From the NCBI GenBank assembly GCA_013397075.1, contig VWZS01010904.1, forward strand, positions 1-64,000: a stretch of DNA of 64,000 nucleotides, written 5' to 3'. A model generated the notes under the pieces. That model saw nothing but the letters and a program-made list of their open reading frames with translations, had not been told where the DNA came from and searched no databases. Each line of letters begins with the position of its first letter. Within the stretch, counting starts at the first letter, position 1. Made by a program: the position numbers and the translations under genes. This stretch comes from Rhabdornis inornatus (taxonomy: Eukaryota > Chordata > Aves > Passeriformes > Rhabdornithidae). Of this stretch, positions 49,701 to 60,900 are shown piece after piece.

Positions 49701-52700
49701 TTGCATTTTTCCACAGGCTGTAGAAAGACCTGCAGACTTATAGGAAGAGTTTGACCTTATTATTTCCCTTTCTCTTTATCTCTGACTGGCTCCTTTGTGT
49801 CTGTTACCTTGATTGAAACAAGCCCAATTGGATACTTGACATGAGCTTTTCTCCCCTTCAGTTTTCAATATTAAATTCATTTATATATATGTACGTACAT
49901 CTATGTATAAATGTAGGTATATGTGCATCATAAACATATACATATATATGTGTGTGTGTGTATAAATGGAGATCTCTGCTATCCTAAATGTCAGCGAGAA
50001 AGCAATTATAAAGATGCAATTCTCCATGGAAGTTATTACTGTTAATCCCTCAATACTTCAGTATTGAGTTTATTTACTGAATGTAAATTTACTTTAGTTA
50101 CTGTCTTGACATAGAAAGTGGTGTAGCTCCATGCACATAGAGGTCAAAAGAGAGAGGCTTTAAATGTAAAGATAACAGTTTGTTTGAAAAAAAAGACCAA
50201 CTATATGAAATGGATAGATAATACCATTTCCTAAAAAACATGCCACAGGAACAATAAACTACCCAAACTACAAAATATTTATATAACTTAGGATAGCATG
50301 GATAACTGCTAGACAAAACTAAGAAACTTAGAGTGTTTGTACATAAAAGGCTTCCGAAGGATATCGGTAATTTATGTCCTCATGTGTTACAAGATAGGGT
50401 GGAAAGTAGAACTGAGTTAGAAAATGGGAAGTTCAGGATCATGGAACTAAATGCTGTAGAAATTAGAGTCCATGGCTAACAAATGCAAGGTGGTTGTAGA
50501 ACCTTGTAAAACAAGGTTGATCAGTTGTACAGAATATCTGTTTAAAATGGAGATGGGCAAGAAGCAACACTTCTGAGCAAGTCTGTCATCTCATGAGATA
50601 AAATTCCCAAGAGCAGAAAATCACAAGAGAATCACAAGTTTTCCCTCTCTATTTGTCATATCACGAGCCTCTCATTCAGGAAAACTGTCTTAAACTGACA
50701 ATGTTAAATATGATCAGAGGTAATGAAATCTAATGAGACAATTACACCGCTCTGGTGACATCGGGAATCTTTTAGATATTGGTGATTTTCACTACTTAGT
50801 GGTTATTGCAGTCCTGTTTGATACTGAGAAATTTAAGCCCATCAATAATTTTTCAGAAATGTTGCTGCTGAATGTTATGGGTGGCAATGTTTTGCCCTGA
50901 TTTATCTCTCAGAATCCTGCACTTCATTGGTATCTCTGAGGTGTATTAAACTACGAGAGCTATCAGTCACCATCCAGCCTCCAGCCACCAGCGCTTATTG
51001 TGAAGAACTTAGAAGGAAGGCCATGAACAAGTTGACTTCTTATTAAGAGGCTTTCAAGAAGGTTGTGCAGCTGCTAAAAAACCTCCATGGAGTAAAAATA
51101 ATACAATTAAAAGCCATGAGAGTTGGCATGGAAACTAGTGAAAAAATAAATACACCTTTAAATAAAAATCAAGCAGAATAGCAAGAGACAGTACAAGTTA
51201 GCAATGAACAAGGGATTACTCAAGAAAAAAAATCCTTCAGCAATCAGAACTCTGATTTTAACAACACTAGTAAAGAGGGGGCTAACCTACAGAGATAAAA
51301 TCTCAAATAAAAGCAAGGAAAATTAAATAATACTTGAAAAAGAAACAGTTAAATATATAAAAACAAATAAGAATTTTAAAGTTTAAATGTTAGGAATAGT
51401 CTACAAGATATCTAGTTAGTTTGCAGACCTCAGAACAGAAAGCATTATTAAGAAATACATGTTGCAAAGAACCTGCACGGTTTACCTGCAAAAGTTCATA
51501 CTGCATAAATGTATCCCTGAGAAATTTTTCCCCAGATTATCAAAATAATGATAGTGATTAAGACACCAGCAGAGAAGCTAAGCAAACTGCTAATCAGGGA
51601 CAAGTTTCTAGACTAGCTTGTCTTCAGACAAGATTTCCAAGAGAATTTGGAAATCAAATAACATCGACACCAAAATACATGCAAGCTATTATGAAAATAA
51701 TCTTTTTTTATCAGACTAGAAGGCAGCAAATGTTGTACCTACCATTACAGAGAGTCTGGTGTGATCCTGAGCAATACAAATCTACAAACCTTCAGGACAC
51801 AGAAAACTAACTGGAAGTTAGTGTTCTAAAAGCCCAGAACATGTAAAATATTATGTTATGTCAGGCCTAATCAGGAAGGATTCCACTTGAAAAATGGTGC
51901 CTCTGTCATCTGTTATTTGCACAGCTGGAGCACTTGGAGGCTGCACCACTTTTTGCCTGGGCTCTGGCAGCCAAGAGGGCATGTACCTGAGCTGCTGTCG
52001 CTGGGAATCTGCAGCCCAAGCAATAAGAATTCGCAGGTGAACACAGCTGGCAGAAGGAAGAAAGCAAAATAAAAACCAATTGAGATGAATGCAGGAAGTA
52101 CTGCTTAAAACATACCAAAAGAGTGAAATTACTGAGTTTTATTTAATTTAGGAGCAGGTTGGAGAGAGTATACTTGCACACAACAGATTTTCAGGGGGGA
52201 TTCTTTTAACAGGAGAAGAAAATGCATAGGTACTCCTTGAAAGACAGGTCAAAAATAAATATGCAAACAAATTTGGTGTGATTTACAGAACCATGAATAG
52301 ATGCATGGACAAAGAAAAATTAGGTTTTATAGGGTGTAGGGAAAGGATTGAGCAGATGATACAAGTGAAAAGTTAAGTGATGGCGTGCTTTACATAAATG
52401 TCACATCAAAATACAAATATATATGGTGTGATACTTGAATGAATTGTGTTTGAGTCCAGAATGCCTGCTATAACAGATCACTCTGTCTTTTGCTGATTGT
52501 TTTGCTGGAAGTGCAGTTTATCATAATTTCAGCAAGTACTCAGCAAGTGCATATGACCCACCACCAGTATCTTCTCTGCATTTATTTTTATCAGCTGTTC
52601 AAACAAATTTTATTGCATGTTTGATGTACCCTCTGCCTTGACTGCTATTAAAACTGTTTTTAAGGAACCTAAGAGGAAATAGGATGTTAGAATTGGACAT

Positions 52701-53780
52701 ATCACCTGAGGATCATTTCAATAATGCCCACAGCAGGAAAGGATGGCTGCTGATCCCTGGCTAAACAAACACGGAAATACCATCAGGGATGTTTGCTATA
52801 CATCCATGTCAACAGCATCAAACGTATGAGAAAAATATCTCTGCCCTCAGTCTGCTCCTGGCTGCTTCCTACCCTCCCCATAGGGCTAAGTCAAACACAC
52901 ACGGGACAGGAGCAGGCACGTGCCTGGGGTCATGGTCAGGGACCCAGGCAGGTGCACCTTCAACACAAGGGCACGGGATTGCAGAAAGGAAAGTGTGGGG
53001 AGTTTCTGGAGTACTCTGGTAAAAGGCTCTTGGCCTCCAGCAAAACCCACTGTAGTTTTTGTATGTATTCAGCTACAGAAGGTATATTGAGCTATTTAAA
53101 GGTACTTACTGCATCAGAGCCGTGACAAGCAAAAGGCATTACCTGGGTTGTTGAGTGCAGCACTGTGACAAAATCCATGTCTACCACTGAAAAACAGGTC
53201 TGTGGTTTGCTCTGGCCACACTCTGAGCTCAGAGGCCTCAGGCTGACTCACACTGCCAGTGTTTGGGGCCACTCTAATGCCAGTTTCCAGTTGCCACAGT
53301 GTTCCCACCAAAGGACAGGAGAAGAGACAGGCAGGAAAGCGGCACCCCGGGCATACTTTGTGAAAAGCTGAAGTATAGGCTGGACCTGCATGGATAAGGA
53401 TTGAAGCATTATATCCCAGTGTCTTTATAGTAATGTCAAGACAGTGATAATACAGACAGCATTAGAATGTTTGTTTGGAATATGTGCTCATGGGGACAGA
53501 ATGAGTGAACCCATACACGAAGAGTTAACTCTCTGGGGAAAGGGAGACCAACCAGAAAGCCTGGGGCGAGCAGAAATCCCTCTAGAAGGGCTGGGTATGG
53601 AACACACACTACAACGGGCTTCAGAGGGAAACTTTATCATACAGCGTTATGCAAATTCATGTGTTTATCCAAGTTTATGCCATCACAGGAAAGAAAAATC
53701 TATTATTTTGTTTCCAACTTATCACATGAAAGGCTACGTACGTCAGCTAACTTTGTGTACCAGTCTGGGACCATTAATTT
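46720..53780. other. Intergenic spacer, no gene recognised
   Basis: AT-rich with scattered less AT-rich patches (about 47.4-47.9, 51.88-52.06 and 52.74-53.35 kb). Open frames here are 60-112 codons, overlap one another and show no known motif. The only clear repeat seen is the TA/TG microsatellite at 49,881-49,965. Confidence 0.5.
49881..49965. repeat. Imperfect (TA)n/(TG)n microsatellite
   Basis: Alternating purine-pyrimidine stretch with TATATATATG, GTACGTACAT and a final ATGTGTGTGTGTGT block, interrupted in the middle. Confidence 0.8.
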
Positions 53781-54200
53781 AAATGATTCATCTGGATCTT
53801 AATCTGGATCTGACAGAAGCTGATAGCGAGCACTTGGGAGCCTGGTGTGCCTGCCCGGAACAAGGGGTACTGCCGGGCTGGATTCCAGGATCTGTCAGCA
53901 TCGCCCGGTGCCCGCCGGGCTGGGAGGACGGCCCGCTGTCCCAGCCCGGGCGACAGCAGAGAGCGGGAAACAACGTGGCCCGTCACGGACGTGCCGTGAC
54001 CGGGCCAGACCAAACGCCCCGTCGCTGCCTGGCGTGGCTGGCTATGGTTACAAACCTTGCGTATTCCCACCCTCGTGTGCCACAAACCCTCTGCGGCACC
54101 ACGCCGAGTGTTACAACCACCCGCCACTGCGGGCGCTCCACTGCTGCGCTTGCCCGCAAGGACCGCGGGGCGGCCGGAGTGGGCCCAGCCACAGCGCAGA

Positions 54201-54221
54201 GCATGCCGGGAGTTGTAGTCC
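54201..54221 (-). promoter_or_regulatory. ZNF143/STAF-type binding site
   Basis: The + strand reads GCATGCCGGGAGTTGTAGTC; on the minus strand this is ACTACAACTCCCGGCATGC, one base from the classic ACTACAATTCCCAGCATGC-type ZNF143 site (AAY/CCCRG positions preserved). Such sites mark start regions of housekeeping and bidirectional promoters. It lies ~450 bases before the presumed BTAF1 start, so could serve BTAF1 or a leftward transcript. Confidence 0.8.
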
Positions 54222-54592
54222 CACAGGCAGCAGCTCCGCGCCGCAGCACCGGGCATGGCCGATGGGCGGCGGACCTCGGCAGGAGGGGGGTGCGGCGTTG
54301 GTTCGGCGAATACCGTCCGCCCTTTCCCAGCGTGCTGGCGTGGCGGAAGGGCCACCACCCAGTGGGCATAGAAGGAAAAGCGTTTACTCCGCGTTCTCGT
54401 GTCCCTCTTCTCCCCTCGGAGTGCGGGATAGGGGCGCTCTCCTTTGAGTTCGCCCCCCCTATCACCCTGCAGATGGAACGCCCCGGCAGAGGCCGGCGCC
54501 CCCCCAGCCGGCCCGGCGGGCTCCATGGCCGATCCTGCTCAGTGAGGGCGCTGCGCGCTCCCGCCCTCCTTGCTCTTAGAAGCGCTCCCGCC

Positions 54593-54621
54593 ATTGGCTG
54601 CGGCTGGGCGCTCTTGCCAAT
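54593..54621. promoter_or_regulatory. BTAF1: Paired CCAAT boxes (NF-Y type)
   Basis: An inverted CCAAT (ATTGG, 54,593-54,597, within GCCATTGGCTG) and a direct CCAAT (54,617-54,621, within TTGCCAATCAGG) are 24 bases apart, start to start. Both have good NF-Y flanks, and the spacing of about two helical turns is typical of cooperative NF-Y pairs. Confidence 0.65.
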
Positions 54622-54657
54622 CAGGAAGCAGCTCTCATGGAGGAAGGGAATAAATAC

Positions 54658-54668
54658 AAGATGGCTGC
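54658..54668 (+). promoter_or_regulatory. BTAF1: YY1-type element near the presumed BTAF1 start site
   Basis: AAGATGGCTGC fits the YY1 consensus AAnATGGCnGC in the orientation usual just downstream of start sites. It follows the AT-rich TAAATAC, a weak TATA-like stretch, by a few bases. Its ATG opens only a frame that does not lead to BTAF1. Confidence 0.55.
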
Positions 54669-54964
54669 TCATATAAAACCAGGCATTGGGCTTCGCCCCG
54701 GTGATGGGGGAATCGAGGCTTTAACCCGCACTCCGAGGGTCCTTCGCCGCTCCCGCCCACGCCGCCGCTGCCCCGCCTGGAGGAGCGACACTCCGACCGC
54801 CGCCGGCCTCTGCCGCGCTCAGCCGCTGCCCGCGGATCGCCGGCGGGGCCGAGGCCGGGTGCGGCGCCCCAGGCCCGAGCGAGGCCCAGCGCCCTCCGCC
54901 CGGGCAGCGCCCCGGCCCCCCCGTCCCGCCGCCCGCCGTCAGCCAGGCCCGGCTCCGGGCGGCC

Positions 54965-54978
54965 ATGGCCGTCTCCAG
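54965..54978 (+). CDS. BTAF1: BTAF1 coding exon 1 (14 coding nt)
   Basis: ATG GCC GTC TCC AG followed by the donor GTCGGT, in the context GCGGCCATGGCC, an excellent Kozak context. Only four codons and two bases are coding; the Arg codon is completed by exon 2. Confidence 0.9.
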
Positions 54979-57900
54979 GTCGGTGGGAGCTGGGAAGAAT
55001 GGGGGAAGTAGGGCCGACAGCGGCGACCCAGCGCTCCCGGTTCTCCGTGTGGCCTGGGTGCGGGCGGGGGGGAGGAGGGGTGCCCGTTTTCCATCTCCTT
55101 TTGCTTCGGGAGCCTGCGGAACCCTCGCCGCTGCCGACCCGCTGGGGTCTGGGGGTCGCTGCGTGCACTGGCGCCTGGGTTTGCTTCCTGGCCTGGGGTG
55201 ACTGCCGTGCCCCCTCGCTTCCTCGGGCCGCAGGGGCTCTGCCTGGGGCGTCTCGGGCTTCCTCCTGAATTCGACACCTTCGATTTGTTGGCCAAGCTTT
55301 CCTAGGATAGTTAAACTGCTAGGGACTAGGAAATTATGATATTGAGTCCCAAAAGCTGTCGAGAAACCGTTTTTACATTTCAGAGCCCTTAGTTGTAAAG
55401 TAACCAAAATAAAACAGGCTTTCATGGAGAAAAGTGATCAGTATATTCTGGCTCTGCCTCAAAATGTTGGGCAGTATCTGCTTGCACACATGTGCTCTGG
55501 GGTGTGCCAGCGTTTAAAGCATTCACTGATACAGAGGTGTGTCTTAACAGAGCTATTTTATAAAAAATGCTGAGCACAAATTCCTGCTTTTTTTTTTTTT
55601 TGTGTGTGTGAAATGGGCGGGTTAAGCTTCCTAACAGGATAATTGAAAGGAAACCATAAATCCAAATTAAGCTTGTGATAGATTAGCTCCAAGTCACGTG
55701 TTGGTAGCATCTCTGCTTCCAAAGTCCTATCTCAAAAGTAAATTCTGTTTCAGTAGCTGTGTGTGAATAAGTTTACGATTTTATGTAGCAAAGTAAAGGT
55801 GTGCACATTTGTAATGGAAATCCATTCTTCATCAAAATTAATTGCAGCAATGCACCTTTTAAGACTTCTAGTAACAGGTGTTTTATTTTAAGCTTTGTAG
55901 TCTCTACAGAGTATCCCTTTGTTTTATTTTACTTTTTTTTTTTTAAACCAACTTGTTGTATGTTTGCCGTGGCTTTTTCCTGTCCCCCAAATCTGTCCAG
56001 AAGAACCTGGAAGTAGTAAGGGTTGCTGTAACAAAATTACCGTGTACATTAAAATAACTTATTTAGAGTAGAAGAGTCGTCTGATTACACTAGGTCTGGT
56101 CAGTCTGCTTAACCAACTTTGCTAATGTACATGTGATATGGGGGCTAACTGGAATGTCAAGATAGAGCTTTTCAGCTGTATGCTGAGGCTGTGTCTGCTC
56201 CAAGGGCTGGTTTCCATTTCAGTTACCAAGGTTGCTTTAGTGGAAAGGAGCAGTACAAAGATTTAGTTAAAACCTTTTGGGAATTGAAAGGAAAACTAGG
56301 TATTTATGGCTCATTGTAAGATTCAAAGTGAAGCATTAAAAGTTGGTGTGTTAACTTTAGTAAACATGCTGTAATACTGATGAGTTGGTGCAGAGTTGTT
56401 TCAGCTTCACATGTAACTTAGGTAAAAGAATACACATTTTGGAGTGATGTAACATCTTGACTATTCCTGGTGAATACCAGTGTTTCTATAATTGTAAGAA
56501 GTGATAATGTGTAAATTTGGCTTTCTGCTTGTTTTTAATAAAGCAAAGCCTGTCTATGTCCATTTGAAGTTAGATAGCAGCATCTGATAAATGGAGTTTG
56601 CTTTCTGCTGCTGGACCATAGGAGCAGTGATCGTGTCAGTGCTGCTTTTGTAAATAAAGATACCTTTCTTCACCTTTTATTTCAGAACATTGAATTTCAA
56701 AAGTCCTTTCAGACATAATACAAATAGTTGTTTGTGCACTTGTGTATATAGCCACATAACTATTTTTTGTTAAGGTTTAGTTTGTCCAGCTTCTGTTCCA
56801 ATTCCACTTTTCCTCTAGATAGTTACAGTTACTTTTTTTTAATGGATGGACTACCGTAATATTTCATTGCTGAATGCCTCTTACCTATACAAGTTTGGAG
56901 AGTGAGGAAGAGCTGACTCAAATTAATCGTTCTCCAAAGCCCACAGTCCTTGTGGAGTGCATACCAAGCATTAATATTAGCAATAATTTCATTAGAGGTA
57001 GTTCTATATTGGAGCAATTCTTTTAAAAATAACTTTTGTTGGAAGTGAGGGTTGGAGTAGTTTTACATTCTCAAAACAATAAATTATCGTGTGGTTGTTT
57101 CGTTTTCCCAGGAAAGTTTAGTTTCTGCTCTTTGGCCAATTGAAAACCTTTCTCAAAACCATAACCTGTTCAGGGAGATCCAAACAAACATAATCCATAT
57201 TAGATTGAGAATTTGCAGCTTTGCTATTTGTAAGGTCATCTTAAAAGTAATTGTAAGTAGTTGTAACATTGACAAAAAAGTCTGATATTTAATTCTGCGT
57301 TTTATGTTACATGGATTGAAGACCACCTTCTATAAAACATTTCTGTGTTGATGTTCTAGAAAACAGACATAAAGCAAAACAGTAGATACCTCATACTAAA
57401 AGATGTTGCAGAATATTTGCATTGTGTATGTTCATCTCTCTTGGTAGTTCTATGCTGAAGAGAGTGAGTGCCATCCTCCAGAAGTAGGGATAGGTGGGTG
57501 GGAAGGTTGATATTCCTTCTGTGATTTGGTACGCCTTAACTTCTGTCACCAATCTTAGAAGTATAGATGAAATAGTATAATTTTTTCATAGCTAATTAAA
57601 AAATCCCAATGTTTTTATTGGTGGAACTGAGAAGGAAAAAAGGAAGTGAAAAGTTTTGGTTCAGCTTCATTCCTACAAAGTGCATGATCCACGTGAACAA
57701 TTGCAGTGGCTCACTAGTGATCTTTTGAGATACTTCAGAAGGAAAAGTAATAATTCCAGGAGGATGACAACTCAGATTACTCAGGATGGTAGAATTTCAG
57801 TAGGTAATAAAATGATAGTCCTTCAGGATCTAATAAAACTTTTTTCCAGTTTCTTTAATGTGTTCAAAGGCACCTCATGTGTTATTGTAACACCAAGGTG

Positions 57901-60900
57901 TTAATGCCTTTCTCCTGTTTTTGAGTGCCTTTGCAGTATGAAGGAGAATCAATGTACTTTTAAAATGTAACAAAATTAGGAAGCTGGTGAGGTGCATTAA
58001 GAATAAACCATTTTATTTTAATTGGTATATCCTTTAAGTTCTCCCTGAAATACCTTAAAGACAACCTCTTCAGGGTATGTCCAAGACAGTTCCTTATAGA
58101 AATAGGGAGAGCATAATTTGTGGCTCTTGCAACCCATTCTTGATTTGATCTGTGTAAGATTAATACTGTTTTCTAGAGTTTTCAATGTTTTTGCTTACTT
58201 GAATTTGTGTATGACTGGTAATATGTAGATTAGGAACCTAATTTTTATTTTGAAATAAATAATGTCAAAAGGCTGTGAGACTAAAGCTCCTGTGAACTAA
58301 GCAGGCGTCATTTATTGCTCTCAGCTTTTGAAATGTAGGGCTGTGACTTCCCAAGAACAAGTGTCTACACTGGCTGGCATCACTACTTTTGCAACATTTC
58401 AAATTGAATACTGCATCAAAAATATCTTATGTGCACTGTATACCTTTTAGAAATTTTTTTTGAGGTTATCACGGGCTTCCTCTATAAAGAATTCAGCTTT
58501 TAGCTTTTGTGGAAGCTATTATTTCATGGCTGTTCTTGCATAAAAAGCAGGAGCTAACCTGAGCAAGTATGTGTTCATTACTACTTAAAGGTGTTTGCCC
58601 AAAGCATCAGAATAGATATTGTATAACCAATGTGCTTATGGGAGTTCAGACTGAAAAAGGGGGGGAAGTAATGCAACTCTTCCCTTGTTGGTGGAGATTA
58701 ACTTGCAGACCAGAACAGTGGACTGCCTTCTGTGCTGCTCTTTGTGGGAGGGCCGGTACAGTTATGGGAAGGAGGGAATCAGAGCTAGCATGTGCACTGC
58801 TACCCAAATGAGAGAGAGCTCTCAGACACACTTTTCTAATGGACTGAAGTGGAAATTGAAAGTTAGGATTGCGTGCTGATAAGAATGCCAACCTGCCTCA
58901 GCATACGGAATTTGAATAGTCACTGAGGTGCTCACTTTGTGACTTGCTGATAAACATCTTGTATTAGTCTGTCCTGACAGCTGCTTCAACTTGCAGTTCT
59001 CTCTCACAGTTTTCATCATGTAATTGGTCACATTTTGGGGTGCCTTGTTAGTTGTAGATACATATGTAGTAGTTTACAAGTAAAACTTGTACAGCGTAAA
59101 GTTGTAGATCATGCATGAAATATATAATCCATATGGAATTAATTATACTAATTTTAGCATTTGGTTGGCTTCCATATGCAGTGTATAATACTGTGACCTG
59201 GTGTGGTTATGGAGCTGTTGTTTCATTCCAGATGTTCTTTCAGCTGCTGTGTAGGAAACAAGATTTCTTCTTTGTCCACGGTCCCACCTTCATAACTGTT
59301 TACACACCTAGAAGAAGTAAAATCACAATCCGTTATTTGTGTATCATTATACTTCTGGGTTTTGTTCTGAATTCTGTTGAGTGGTTTTTTTTCCTCTTAC
59401 TGTCTGGTTGTATATTTGAAAGTTGCTTATTTGATTACTTAATTGTTCATGTGAGTGAGTGTTTAGAGCTGACCAAGCTGGGATTTAACCAAATGAAGTG
59501 ACAGCAGAGGACTGTCGCATCAACAAGAAAAGCTCAGACTCCATTAGAACTTAGGCTGAATTTCACCCTTGTCAAGTCTGAAGTTTAGTTTAGGAATGTT
59601 TTCAAGGTGTCTGGGCTATTTCTGTATTGAGAAATAGTGCCTGGGAGAAAGTTTTCTGGATGTTGAAAATATCAGCTCCTAAGAGGATTCCCTTGCCTTC
59701 TGATGGGTGCTAGCTAGCAGCTTTTCGAAGAGCTCTAGGCAGAGCTTGACATTACTGTTCCAGGGACTGTGCCACTGAGGATTTTTTGTACAGTCACACA
59801 ATTCTGATGGGTTGGAGGATATGCTAAGATAGTTCATACCAAATGGCCTTTACTATTAGAGATTGCTCTCGGGACAGTTTAACGTGCTGGGGCACAGGGA
59901 TGTAAAGTCCAGACAGGTCGTTTCATGGGCAGCAGTGATCAGTTCACTGTCCCTTTTAAGCCTCCAGTCATTGAAAGCAAGAAATTGGAAGTTTCGTCAT
60001 CTGAAGTCCTCTAGGGACCCAGTCTGGCTGGAACACTTACACTGGGACTGTTGGGATCTTTATGCAATGCAGCTGCACATGTGTTATTTTGCCAGCATTT
60101 TGAAGAGACTGTTACTTACACCTGTATCTTGACATTATTATCCAGCTACTAGCTTTCTAATGCCTCTGGAGCTGAAGAGTTTTTGTTGTCCTGTTTCCAC
60201 TTTAAATAGTATGACAACTGTCCATTCAAATGGAGATCAGCCCTCTGCTTGGGGGCAGCAGCAGAGAACTGCAGGTTAGCATGAAGAACAGAACAGGTCA
60301 TTTGTTGCAGCATTTGCCTCCTGTGCCTGGGTGAGGGTCATGTCTAACTTGGTTTAATGCTGAATGTGCAAAACTGGTGACCAGAAGATGGAATCACTGT
60401 GGTACCTGGAGAGTGCCACCACTTGGTTGTGGTGGCTGTTCTGTAGGTGAAGCATCTCAAATGCTGCTGGATCCCTGTTTTTAAGCACCTGCATTGGTGT
60501 ATGTGTCAGAAACATTTCTAATGGACATTGCGTCAGTATAAAAGGTGTTTCTTAGAGGAAAAAATTGAGTGCCGTGTTGATCATAAGACCTTTGAGTTGC
60601 TGCTCTCAGTCCTGTCTTTCTGATACACTTCAACAGGCACTAGAAGAATTTTGAATTTCTAAAGTGAGAGGAAGAAATTGTATACCTCTTTGAGCAACGT
60701 AGTGCTTTGTGCTGAGCTCATACAACATGAGTTCATATCAAAGTCATGTATGGTTGCTGGCCTGTTGATGAGATGCAGTTGACGTGGGATTGGAAGATGA
60801 CAGAAGGCTCTAAACCATTGTGTAGGAGTTAAAAGTGAAGAACTTTGTATTTTTAAGTTCTGATTGCAGCAGTTAAGTGCAGAAGAAGTAGTTTTAGAGA

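Larger units (their letters stand above)
53800..55270 (+). promoter_or_regulatory. BTAF1: CpG-island promoter of BTAF1
   Basis: About 1.4 kb of very GC- and CpG-rich DNA around the BTAF1 start codon at 54,965. Long open frames on both strands (up to 297 codons) follow from the scarcity of AT-rich stops. Promoter-type motifs cluster at 54,201-54,221 and 54,593-54,668 (listed separately). The transcription start is probably near 54,650-54,670, leaving ~300 bases of 5' UTR; this is inference. Confidence 0.8.

Noticed and set aside
53783..54676. 297-codon + strand open frame, with 200-250 codon frames on both strands at the same place
   Set aside because: It lies in the BTAF1 CpG island, where stops are rare. 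Composition is Pro/Arg/Gly-driven, no domain is visible, and it overlaps promoter motifs.
59115..59501. 128-codon hydrophobic frame in BTAF1 intron 1
   Set aside because: T-rich sequence gives Phe/Leu/Ile-rich translations by chance. No family recognised, no promoter or polyadenylation context, and no splice evidence.
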